NCBI GenBank assembly: GCA_012845835.1
Contig: JABAKD010000004.1
Span: 4,496,265 to 4,560,264, forward strand
Source of the DNA: Undaria pinnatifida
Taxonomy: Eukaryota > Sar > Phaeophyceae > Laminariales > Alariaceae
Length of the DNA: 64,000 nt
Reading direction: 5' to 3'
Shown: one piece after another, positions 11,108-21,850 of the stretch
Layout: every line of letters starts with the position of its first letter
Position numbering within the stretch: position 1 is the first letter of the stretch
The notes under the pieces: model-generated
Seen by the model: only the letters and a program-made list of their open reading frames with translations
Databases searched by the model: none
What the model was told of the DNA's origin: nothing
Made by a program: the position numbers and the translations under genes

Positions 11108-12722
11108 AGGGCCCAGATTAACGAAGAGCACGGAAAATCGTAATTCAATTTTTTTATTTCGATTTCATGAGGGCCCGAATCAACTAGGAACTTGCCAAAT
11201 CGAATTTCGATTTTTGTTTAGAATTGATTTTCATTTGCATCTGATTGGTCAAGAAGTAAATAACCAAGCAGGCATTCTCAGAATTATTACAAGTACGAAA
11301 AATCAAATTCAACAAAGAAGTAAAAAAAGACTTTCTCGGTCGAATTTAGTCGAAAATCGAAATTCAATTTGGGGAGCTTGTCCACCAAGATAGGGCATGT
11401 TCTATGTAACCGAAGCCGACCACGCGAATTGGTGCCATGTCGTCGGCTAATTGAGAGGCGAGAAGCCACCATTGCGAGAGGTAGGACCACCGGAGCAGCC
11501 GCAGCGCGGCCTCCGAAGGTCCTTAACAAAGCGTAGACCCCCTGCAACGCTTCGAAAACAATCGAGGCCGCCGCGAACTCAGTTTTCGTCGCCCTGCACC
11601 TCAAAAATTACAAGACCAACTACCACATGACGACTTCGCTCAGAAGTTTGACCGCTATATCCCCGTCGCTGCTGCCCGTGTCGGGCGGCGGGGTGGCGCC
11701 AGCCCATCCAAGAGACGCCTAGAGCCATAGCCTCCAAGTCGCTGCCGGCAAAAACAATCTGCCGCTAACCGCGGCGCTCCGGGGAGGACGCGCGCCATTG
11801 CCCGCCTCGGTCGTTGCCCACGGGTGTTCGTTGACCGTTTTGCGTTTTTCTAATTCTTGAACGCACTACGCCGTTCCTTGATAAGAAGCAGAGTTGAATG
11901 TTTCGTATATTTTTCATTTAAATCAAAGTAAAAAAATCGAATTACGATTTTCCGTGCTCTTCGTTAATCTGGGCCCTGAAAAATGCACGAGAAATTCAAC
12001 TCTGCTTCTTATCAAGGAACGGCGTAGTGCGTTCAAGAATTAAAAAAAACGCAAAAGGGTCAACGAACACCCGTGGGCAACGACCGAGGCGAGCGATGGC
12101 TCGCGTCCTCCCCGGAGCGCCGCGACTAGCGGCAGATTGTTTTGGCCGACAGCGGCTTGGAGGCTATGGCTGTAGGCGTCTCTTGAATGGGCTGGCGCCA
12201 CCCCGCCGCCCGACACGGGCAGCCGCAACACGGGGATGTAGCGGTCGACCTTCTGAGCGCAGTCATCATGTGGTACAAGTAGTTGGTCGTGTAACTTTCG
12301 AGGTGCAGGGCGACGAAAAACTGGGTTTGCGGCGGTCTCGATTGTTTTCAAAGCGTCGCAGGCGGTGTACGCTGTGCTAAGGACCTTCGGAGGCCGCGGC
12401 TGCTCCAGTGGTCCTACCTCTCGCAATGGTGGCTTCTCGCCTCTCGATCAGCCGACGACATGGCACCAATTCGCGTGGCCGGCTTCGGTCACACAGAACA
12501 AGCCATGTCTAGGTGGACAAACTCCCCAAATTGAATTTCGATTTTCGACTAAATTCGACCGAGAAAGTCTTTTTTTTTACTTTGTTGAAATTGATTTTCG
12601 TAATAATTCTGAGGATGCCTGCTCGGCGATTCACTTTTTGACCAATCAGATGCAAATTAAACTCAATTCGAAAAAAAAAATGGAAATTCGATTTGGCAAG
12701 TTCCTTGTTAATTCGGGCCCTA
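11108..12722. mobile_element. Large foldback / nested inverted-repeat element
   Basis: The arm 11171-11905 is repeated as its reverse complement at about 11985-12722, roughly 735 bp per arm with an 80-bp centre. The outer ends are GGGCCCGAATCAACTAGG and its complement. A second pair of ends, GGGCCCAGATTAACGAAGAG, occurs at 11109 and inverted at 11934-11977, so two sets of GGGCCC-bounded ends interlock. The arms contain a GC-rich stretch (11440-11850) with moderately long frames but no recognisable transposase. The two arms differ by scattered substitutions, so they are not an assembly mirror. It is probably an inverted dimer of a 0.8-kb DNA element. Confidence 0.75.
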
Positions 12723-13500
12723 GGAATCCCTTGCGTGATTTGCATGTTCAAACCTTCGACGTCGACCTGAATAGTTACGCAGCGTGCTAGTGGACCAACG
12801 GGGACGCTGCTGAGTGTTGATTGCTGACTTTCAATTCGTCTTCTGACATCGATCGAACTTGTACTTGTCCCTTTGCTTTTGCCCGTTGCGTGCTTTGTAC
12901 CAAAGATGTCAGGAGAGCGCACTCTGAACCGCTTGTTACAGATATCAAAAATGTCTGAATTTGCGTTGACTGACTATTAATAGACTACTTTACACCCTTG
13001 TCCTCGCACGTTTTCACTTCATCGACATGACCCCTGGCATATTTGCTTTGTGCTGTGTGTACGGACGCACCACATGGCGGCTAATGGTGGCGGTAAAGGT
13101 GGAAGACTAGGCCCATGCTGGATGCCGTTGCCCGAAAAAGCCTTGCCTGGTCGCGGCCGGGCGGCATCGAGTCCAACAGCCCAGCCGGCGATGATGCGAA
13201 GAGGGGCTACTGCTCCAACTCAAATATGGTCGGTGAGTGCCAAGCAACAACCAAACATCGATGTATGGCAGCGGAAATCCATGTACCTCCGACCGTAAAT
13301 ATAGGGGCAGAATAGTTAACCATAAATGTAAGGGCACTTTTAATACAGTCGAAATAAGGCGATGCAGGTGAATCGACATGGCAATGGTTAAAGTAGCGTT
13401 TGGGTTGGGTGTGTGTGTGTAAAGAATCGCCGAGGTGGCAAGGGGATGCCTGGATACCATCCCCGTTTTTTTATCCTTTCCCATAAATTTTGGCCATGAA
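12723..13500. other. No gene recognised
   Basis: Short frames only. Nothing in this stretch matches a family or another repeat in the window. Confidence 0.4.
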
Positions 13501-14347
13501 GCCATCTCTTATATAACACCATTTCTGGATCCGAAAACGAACGTTTAACGTTTAAACGAACGTTTTCGGATCGCAAAATCGATTTGCTAACCTTATAGAC
13601 CCGAAATTGGTGATTTTCAGGCTTCCGTTTTCGGATATCGTTTTCGGGTCGACCCCCACCGAAAATGCAGGACCAAATTTCGGATGGAATCGTATCCGAA
13701 AACAGTGTCCGGATTTGGTTTTCCATACGCTATGGGAGGCAACAAGCGTGCAACAAGCCGAAAGCAGCAGTAGTGCAAGACACAAGACATGTATCAGACA
13801 TTCTATCTGCTGAGCAAGCGGCACGTATCATCGGCGTGCTCGTGCTTCTGCTGCCCCGCTACCCACTGGCACACACCTTGGGCCTCACCACGCGCCGATG
13901 CGATCAGAAAGCGTAATGGTGACGGCTTCGAGAGCCTTGCCAGTCTCCTCGCAGTCGTGATGGCAGCATTCGCCAACCACAAACCACACACTAGTCGTCG
14001 AGGAAGAGGACACCCGCCGTCTGCGACATGTCTTTGTTGATGCACGAGATCGACAAATAGCGAGGGGGAAGACAACCCTTCTCGCGTGAAGCGCACACGG
14101 CGTGTCTTGCTTCGCCCGACCTACAAAGCTTCATCTGCGTGCGCTGAGATGCTCTAGTGCGGCGAACTCGTACGAGTACGTAGTCGAGCGATCGCCGTTG
14201 TTGATTATATCGGGAGAACTTTGTCCAAAATATGTCTGTAAAATCGGGTTTGTACAAAAGGGTTGTCGATCCGATTTTGCCTGTCTCTGGTTCTGCGACA
14301 CGAAAATCAATCTCATTTTCGGCTCCGGATAAGCTATAAGAGATGGC
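13501..14347. mobile_element. TIR element, 847 bp, CCGAAAAC-type motifs
   Basis: The ends are inverted: GCCATCTCTTATA at 13501 and its complement at 14335-14347. Diverged TCCGGATCCGAAAA-like sequence follows inside each end. The subterminal zone repeats CCGAAAAC / GTTTTCGG several times (13530-13710). The central part is unrelated and GC-richer. No transposase is seen, so it would be non-autonomous. Target-site duplication is not clear. Confidence 0.6.
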
Positions 14348-14985
14348 CTGAGGCTACATATATATATATTCATTAAACTTGCGCGCCACTTGCGACACGC
14401 GCCACCACACTTCCCGCCAACGCTATGTTGGCGCGCACCGCGGCTCGGACACACCAGCATCATTTCAACAGCATGAACACCATCTACCATGTGATCTGCT
14501 TCGTGGAACATGATCGTTCGTCGGCTGCGTTGGTCAAGTCGCCATGGTCCAGCTTGCCCTGTTTGCTGCCTTGGAGGAGGTGTTCGATAACTCGGTGCCT
14601 CTAATTTTCGGTCAGATTCGTTCTTGGCACCTTGTTGCGAGCACTTCGAAAAACTGGCATCTCCTAAACAAGATGGGCAGGACGTCGACCGGTGGTAGTC
14701 GCGCGGGAGCTCCGTTTGCTACTTGGTGGGGCGTCGAGATAGAGGGTGTGTCCTTCGATTTTTCCTAAAACCTCGGATTTAGGAATTCCAGTGATGCATA
14801 CGAATCCGATGTAAAAAACGGGGTCTTGCAAAACATTAAACAACAATTTACGGCGCAAAACGTCCAAATTGGCCCTATATATTTACGATCGGACAAAGCG
14901 TACGAGCGTACGAGGTATAGTAGTACAACAAACAGTAGTACCGGTGTACTGGTTGTACAGTGTATCATACGCACGATCCAAGAAA

Positions 14986-15620
14986 GGTGCAAATACATGG
15001 CAGATTGCGTACTGGTTGCAAGTTGAAAGTTGTGTTGTATATGTGAGAGCTGTTTGAAGAACCGAGAACCCAGTAACGTTGGCCGTTTCGGAAAGCTGAC
15101 GCTTTCTTTGCTCTGGCCGGACGCTTCCACAACAATGTCGTAACATGCAACCCTGCGTGTTGATTTATACGGGTAGTTGTGTACTTGTATGGTATTGAGC
15201 TGAGTGGGATCAATATACCAAACATCAAGCGGGAGCAGATTGCGAAATTGTGGGTGTGCGTGTGTCGGCTGTCGACCAATAAAACATCCCGAAGTATCAG
15301 AGAGGTGCAAATACATGGCAGATTGCGTACTGGTTGCAAGTTGAAAGTGGTGTTGTATATGTTAGAGCTGTTTAAAGAACCGAGAACCCAGCAACGTTGG
15401 CCGTTTCGGAAAGCTGACGCTCCCTTTGCTCTGGCCGCACGCTTCCACAACAATGTCGTAACTTGCAACCCTGCGTGTTAATTTATACGGGTAGTCATGT
15501 ACATGTATGGTATTGAGCTTAGTGGGATCAATATACCAAACATCAATCGGGAGCAGATTGTGAAATGGTGGGTGTGCGTGTGTCGGCTGTCGACCAATAA
15601 AACAGCCCGAAGTATCAGTA
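14986..15620. repeat. 318-bp direct tandem duplication
   Basis: The unit starting GGTGCAAATACATGGCAG occurs at 14986 and again at 15304, with only scattered differences (for example AAGTTGTG versus AAGTGGTG). The second unit ends near 15620. Overlapping frames on both strands are by-products of the repeat. Confidence 0.85.
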
Positions 15621-16160
15621 GTTGACCAATTAATGAGTTTCTGCAATATGCGTTATTATCATCGTTCGTACTGATGGTGTATTAACGCCTACGCGAAAGC
15701 TAAAAATTGCGAGATAACCCGTTTACTTGCAAAACAATCCAGCTCTAGGTCCAAGCCGTATGACCCAAAGCTTGGTTGCAGTGCCACAGGGACAGCAGCA
15801 TTTACCGTACGTAGGTGACTCGTTCGTTAATCTATGTTGAAAGATCGAAAGGCCTTGAGCAGCATGGATGTGCCTGCTTCGTGACCTGACAGATCGCTGG
15901 AGTCAAGATAGCCGGAGCTAAGATATGGGGACCTCTGACGAAGGTCGTTACGCCTCAGAAGCTCTTCCTTTTCGTGTTGTTCCAGGTGTGTCCTGAGTCC
16001 TGAGTTTAGCGCCTGTTGAAGGTTGAATATTTTACCTGGTATTCAATGTTTTCAAATACGTCAGCTGTGAGTTCGACCGATCGAGTGGTCCGATTGCAAA
16101 CGCTGTTATTTTGTTGTGTCCCGCAGTGTAATGATTACCAGTTTTTTATTTCTCTTTTAG

Positions 16161-19100
16161 ATGCATTGGCTGGAGTGTGCGGCGGGTTTTTGCGTTGGAG
16201 GCATACTCTGCTTTTATGGTGACGTTGGTTTACCGCGGAAGGTCGTTTTTGTTTTCTTGCAAGGGGAGGTTGTTGGTTACAGCAGCAATACTTGAATTGC
16301 CTTTCCTGCAGAGGAAGTAGCTACGCTATGAAAGTCGAGGCTCAATTGAACTCCAGGCAGGCATGGACGTAAGGGTTGTGCTTGTCTCATAGAACTGTAT
16401 CGTCATTTAGAATTGGTCTTGGCTGCTGCGTTGACACACACTTCTCACGTACACCTGTCCCTCACGCGTTTGACCTGCATTTTTCTCCTTGCCGAACACC
16501 CCCCATTCGCAGATAGTGTACGCACGCTTGCTGCGTCTGTTGTACAAGCTGCAGGTGCAGATGTGGCGGCTAATTCGGAAACACGACCCTCAACCGTACG
16601 AGGAGTCGGTTCTTGGCTTTCTAGAGCCGCGATTGAGAATGCTCAGCCGGGTGAGTCTGCTGAAGTTGCCGATGCTTTCCTTTTTTTTCCTCTGCAGTAG
16701 CTGCAGTAGCTATAACACGACTTGCTTATATATCCAAAGACAAAGTTCCCGCTCTTTTTTGGGTCCGGCAGCAGTGTCATTAAGCATTTACCCATCCCTA
16801 CAATCGCCACTACTGCGAGCATCAACAAGGCTTGAAATGGTTAAACGGCAGCAACATTTACCAGTTACGATGTTTATTACTGTACAAGACGGATACTTGA
16901 TGTTTGCCGTATATTATACGTGCTTGACACTGAAGCTAGTCCGGGACGTAGTGCACATCCTATTCAGAAAATGTACTCCTTTCTTCTCTTGGCGGAGGAT
17001 CCGCCTTCCTTCGCTCGTTCCCCCCCCGCACCCCCGCCAAGCCATTCTTCCATTGCAGCTGGTGCATGGTATGCGCCAGTGGTGGCGTATGTACTCCCGA
17101 CTGAGAGTCTTCCAGGGTATTGCTATCTCCCTCGCCCATACTGAAGATATGTGGGCTCGTTCCTTGCCCTTGTTGGTCGCTGGCTCGCCTGATCCCACGC
17201 CGACTGATCAGGTGCTGGTTATAGCGTACTTCTTGAACAGCGCCGTGAGGATCTCCATCGCGAGCGGGTGGAATGCCAATCCACAGCTTGCAAAGGTGAG
17301 CGGGAGAGAGGAGACACGAGAGACTGGGAGAGATACCGTAAAACGTCTTCCCCGATGTATTTCCATAATGCAGTCAGTCTATAGTAATGCGATACATGCC
17401 CTGTAGAAGTACAAAACAAGTAGATGAACATCCCTTACCTACGGCTCCTCGTTTCTTTCGCACAGTTTTCGCGCAAACGTCGTCTATCGTCCAACGTTGG
17501 AGTTTCTCGTTCTTGTGCCTTAAGGCCTTCCTTGCCGATTTTTTTTTTTTCTGCGTGTCAGCGTTGTCGTACCATTGGTTGTGTTTCCAGTCGGCTATAG
17601 ACAAGTCCCGCGATGGGCAACCTCACAAGACGCGATTTTTCTTATATCGAACAGGAGCGTTGGTTGGAACCTGATATTTTTGTTTGCGGCGGTGGTGAAT
17701 GGGAGAATGTTGCAATCTCCCGCAAGTACCATGCTTGTATGGGCGCTGAGATGCCGTCTTTTTCTTGTGGCCATAGTTCCTTTCTCCATCCCGCAACACT
17801 TGAAACCGGCGCTGCTCGCAGGTGCTTTCGGACGTGGTGTACTGCTGGTATGCAGGGTACTTCGTGGACGAAGCCAAGCGTTTCTTTCTCCCCGTGTGGT
17901 GAGTGGCACACAGCGACACATGCAGCTTTTTTACGGGTCCTTTTGTTGTATCGTTGGAGCCTGCGCCTCTAGCGCGGTGTTGCCGATACCAAGTTGTCCG
18001 GCGAAAACCTCTGTCAACTTTCCATCAGCGGCGGAAGTGGTGCTACGAGTGAAGTACAGGATACGCTTCGTTTTCTACTTGTATTTATTCGGAGCAAGGC
18101 TTGACAAGTAAGTGCATGCCCCTGGAAATGTCTTCGCCTCTCATACCATACTCAAACGCCTCCTTCCCTTCTCTCCCTCTCCCTCCGCCCGGCAGGATAC
18201 CCTCTCTGAAAGCAGACAAGCGCAAAGGTTTCATCTACAACCGATCTCTGTCGGTCCTGACATGGTCAATTTGCGTGCTCACTGTGTCAGAGGTGATCAG
18301 TGCGTATCTGCGAATACCGATCACCTCCACCCTGGCCTTCGGTGGTATTGGAGGTCTCGCGATCGGTTTGGCTGGCAAGGTTAGTCGGTGTGCGCGCCTT
18401 TCTCTTGCCCGTTAATTGCGAGCGACTTGCCATAGTAATAAAAGGTCGCCGACGACTTTTTTATAGCTTGAAGCATAACATCAGCCACCGAACTGAGTTT
18501 ATTTCAGGATCGTCCCCAATAAAAACACGACCGGATCTTGGTGTCGTAGGTAACTCGTCGGCGTGTCTGCGGACCAACTGGTATACTTATATATGCTTTG
18601 CTTCTACGCTTCAGAAGGATAATGCCTGCCAACAATGTATGCTGCGATGGAGTTACCGGCCGGGGTAAAATGCTGGAAATATATTGGCGATGCTTGGAGT
18701 GCCTGGATCACTGCATTTTGCTCGACCCCATGATGCAATGGATGCATTTCGATTGACTTCTGACACTGAAGCTAACCACGAGTTGGACCCTTGAAACGAC
18801 GTTCTCCAGGACGTGCTGTCGAATTTCTTTGGAGGGTTGATGCTGCTCCTCGCCGAGCCTTTCATTCCAGGGGACATGGTCACGTTCCAGAGAAGCGGAG
18901 TAAAGTGAGGCTGTGTGCATGGCTATCATCAATTATATTGCACGCGGAGTTGTTCAGTCACCAGGCTTGCCCGTTCCGTGCGAGATTTGTGTTTTGGTTA
19001 AGACGGTCGACGAAAAAAGTAGAGGTGACGTAGGTGACGCAGGAGTCGGAACAACAACTGTAAATCAAAACAGTGGTGTGTTGTTTACGCAAAACCAATT

Positions 19101-20968
19101 GCAGGAAAGAAACGAAGAAAACGTAAGAAACGAAATCTAATGGAAAGGAAGGAAAGTAGAACACAATTGCATGTAGTGTAGTTGGGATGAAAGGCTGTGA
19201 TTTTGGCAGCCCTGATGTGTTTCTATCGTCGCGGCGTTGTCGCAGCGTGTTGGTCCTTTTACGGATGTTTCTTGTCAAGCAGGTGTGGGGACGGTACCAA
19301 GTGGGCGAAGCCGCACCGCTGCAACGTGCAAAGGGTACGCATGCCATGCCCTGATTGATCGAATCCCGTTTGCACTCTTTGCCTTTTTTGTGTGCTTCTT
19401 GTTGGACGAGTATAATTTGTTTTTTTGCCACGATGACACCTATACCATATTCTACCATGTTTACCCCAATTATGCTCGTTATGCTGAAAATATCTTACAT
19501 TTAGCGTTGCCCTGCGCGGCCGCAGATGTGAAGGACGTGTGGAGCGCGTCGGGTGGTACCAGACTAGGATGCGGGGAAGAGACACACGTCCAACCTACGT
19601 GCCGAACGGGATGTTTGCTGATACCATGGTGACCAACATGGATCGGATCACGCACCGAAAATTCGAATCGAACTTCCAACTCAGGTGAGAAGCGCAATCT
19701 GTTGCCAAAACAAGATAGTTTTTGCTGATATTGGTATTCTCGTACGGCCGTCCAATCTAAATAGTTACGCGGTACACAGGGGGGTAGCACGCGAACGCAT
19801 ATCGTCGGTGCTGCATTGCACTTCGTAATTTGTAGACACATTCAGCCCCCCGGCGTTTCGGTACATCGACTTCCTTACAATGGGGCATGCCGCCCTGGGG
19901 GATACACCATCGACGTTGTTTCGGCGTTCCAGGCCCCGATAGGCTGCCTTGGGGATACATCATGGACACAGCAGGCCGCCCCGGTGGTCTACTAGTGGTA
20001 CCCTCGAATGGTACTATTCATATAGTTCGTCCTGGAGTTCAAATCTCACGTGGGTCGGACTTTTGAGTTTTTTTTCACGAGTAACATCAACGTAAGCAAC
20101 TGCGTAAGTGCCTAGAAGCGTGGCTGGGCGCGGTAACGATGCGAGTCGACGAGGGAATAGATGGCTGAAGTCTTCTTGCGATAAGGATGCAAGTCGACGA
20201 GGGAAGAAATGGCTGAAGTCTTCTCGCGATAAAAATTAAGACGCGAATCGTAGTGGGGAGGGGGGTGAAGAGCCTGCTTAGTGACCTCGGACCTCGGATT
20301 TACTTACGTCTCGAACCTTAACCCTAACCCTAAGGGAGGGAGAAGAAGAAAGAAAAGTGCGAAGATTGTAGAAAGGATGAGAAAAAAACAAATACTATTA
20401 ATATGTAGCTGGTATGTAGCAGCGCTCTAAGCCACGAATCCCTCGGACTTGCCCCTCTGCTATACTCTGAACCACCCGTGCTGCTCTGAATAGATATGCG
20501 GATGCAAACAAAGTAACGGAGATTCTTCAGGGGATAAAGGCAGCCCTCAAGGACGTCCCGAACGTGGACTTGCTTAGCCCCTTCCGCGTGCATCTGACAG
20601 CCTTCACTGACACCGGGCTCAGGGTAACAATAGTGTGCTACTTCGCGACCAAGTCCTTCGACGAGTTTTTATATCTACAGCAATTAGCACTGTTAGAGGT
20701 GACGCGTGTTGTGCAAAATGCTGGAGGAACGATGACAAGCGTGATGCACATCGATACGAGCGACCCGGCCCCGATACCGGTTAGCAAGCTTCAAGGGATT
20801 GTGTCGGGAGTGGCTGCCCAGGTCGGAGCACGTGATCGAGACGGGTTAGGCGCTGTGATTGAGGAGCAGGACGTTGTGAGGAAACTTCCGATAAACGGGG
20901 GCATGGATGATGTCAATCATGCAGCTAACGCGAGCGGGGCTTCTGGTCCAAGAGGCGGCTCGGTGTAA
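16161..20968 (+). CDS. MscS-family mechanosensitive ion channel (5' end unresolved)
   Basis: Exons: 16161-16218, 16513-16650, 17059-17295, 17591-17662, 17822-17898, 18060-18107, 18196-18379, 18810-18904, 19526-19684 and 20494-20968. Phases agree throughout and leave 513 residues plus stop. Exons 7 and 8 carry the MscS pore signature: FGGIGGLAIGLAGK joined to DVLSNFFGGLMLLLAEPF, then IPGD. Exon 9 has the beta-domain part with VERVGWYQTRMRGRD and RPTYVPNGMFADTM. Exon 10 holds the C-terminal alpha/beta domain (GLRVTIVCYFATKSFDEF) and a hydrophilic tail. The protein should open under membrane tension and release ions; the organelle is unknown. The eukaryotic MSL-like layout puts extra transmembrane segments before the pore. 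The first exon and the fourth (noncanonical GTTGGA donor) are tentative, and no start codon was placed. Confidence 0.85.
19980..20400 (+). repeat. Second tRNA-derived SINE type, in an MscS intron
   Basis: The head is CCCGGTGGTCTACTAGTGGTA (A-box region) with a B-box-like GGAGTTCAAATCTC near 20035. Two near copies of GCAAGTCGACGAGGGAA-type sequence follow (20140 and 20190). The tail, with GTAGTGGGGAGG and AGGGAGGGAGAAGAAGAAAG, is shared with 36735-36850. A short TAACCC run lies at 20318-20333. It sits between exons 9 and 10 of the channel gene. Confidence 0.6.
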
Positions 20969-21384
20969 ATAGGTTTGGTGTGCAAGCAGAAGAGGGAGAG
21001 GGGGGAGGGGGGGAGGCACCTCGTGAAAAATTGGAAAAAGCGCGAACAACCCGCCACACGGCGTTGGGAGGCTAACGCATGTTCAGTAGCATGGACCACT
21101 AAACTACAGTAGATGACGACACAATACCATAAACCAGGCGCCGTCTGTCTCATCTACATCGTGAAAAAAGCGTCGCCGAACGTGGATGCGTGTGTGGTCA
21201 TCCACGGGGCTTGTTCAGCCTATCCAAGGCCACACAGTTACATGGAGGCACAGAAACGTAGCCGATCCACCAGCCTGATCCCGCTGTTCCTCCAAGCAAA
21301 GACCGGCGCTCTCGGCCCACTATTCGTTCGCCCCTTGAAAGAAAGACGCATCTACCAGATGCAGCCCCCCCCCCCCCCGCTTGA

Positions 21385-21850
21385 TCTGGATATTTCCAGC
21401 TGCTATTGTTCTGTCAACAGTGTCCACATCGTCCAGTTGCACCCCACAGCCCTCTGAACGAGTGTCGGGAACCACATATGGTCGTGGTCGTGCCTGGCAG
21501 CTGGCCACCAGGACCTTGCTGTGCAATCGTCCTTTCACGATAGGGCGCACCGATATCGCCGCAGTCTCTCGTTGACGTGGCCACGCCGATCGCGGCCACT
21601 CCATTCTCCACAGAAACTCGGCCTGCATATCTCCCTTCGTTGCACCGGTACCCTTGTTTAACATGTCCAAAACTTGTTCCTGCGACATTAGACAAGGTAG
21701 ACCGTGGCACCCTCCCGCTCAAAAGCCACCTCCGAAGATGCCGCGCCTCCCGTTTTTGTCGGGCTGGGACTTCCTGCTCCCGTCCGCGTTGCCTTGGACT
21801 TCCGCATATTGCGAAGTTGAAACCGCGTCCTGCAATCTCCCCATCACACC
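21385..21850 (-). pseudogene. Decayed linker sequence downstream of macrodomain gene stop
   Basis: After the in-frame TAG at 21851-21853, the minus strand still resembles the linker exons at 29394-29856 and 34568-35210. One example is MSQEQ near 21688 followed by a GATKGDMQA-like stretch; another is KRGGGG just before a GTAGAT donor-like site near 21380. Frame is lost and several stops occur. This is the unselected remainder of a third linker that now lies between two convergent genes. Confidence 0.6.

Noticed and set aside
12027-12922. Possible transposase in the foldback arms
   Set aside because: Frames in the two arms are interrupted at different points and no catalytic triad or zinc motif could be seen.
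14765-15646. Frames of 160-180 codons on the minus strand
   Set aside because: They repeat because the DNA is a 318-bp tandem duplication; no family motif or codon-level conservation is evident.
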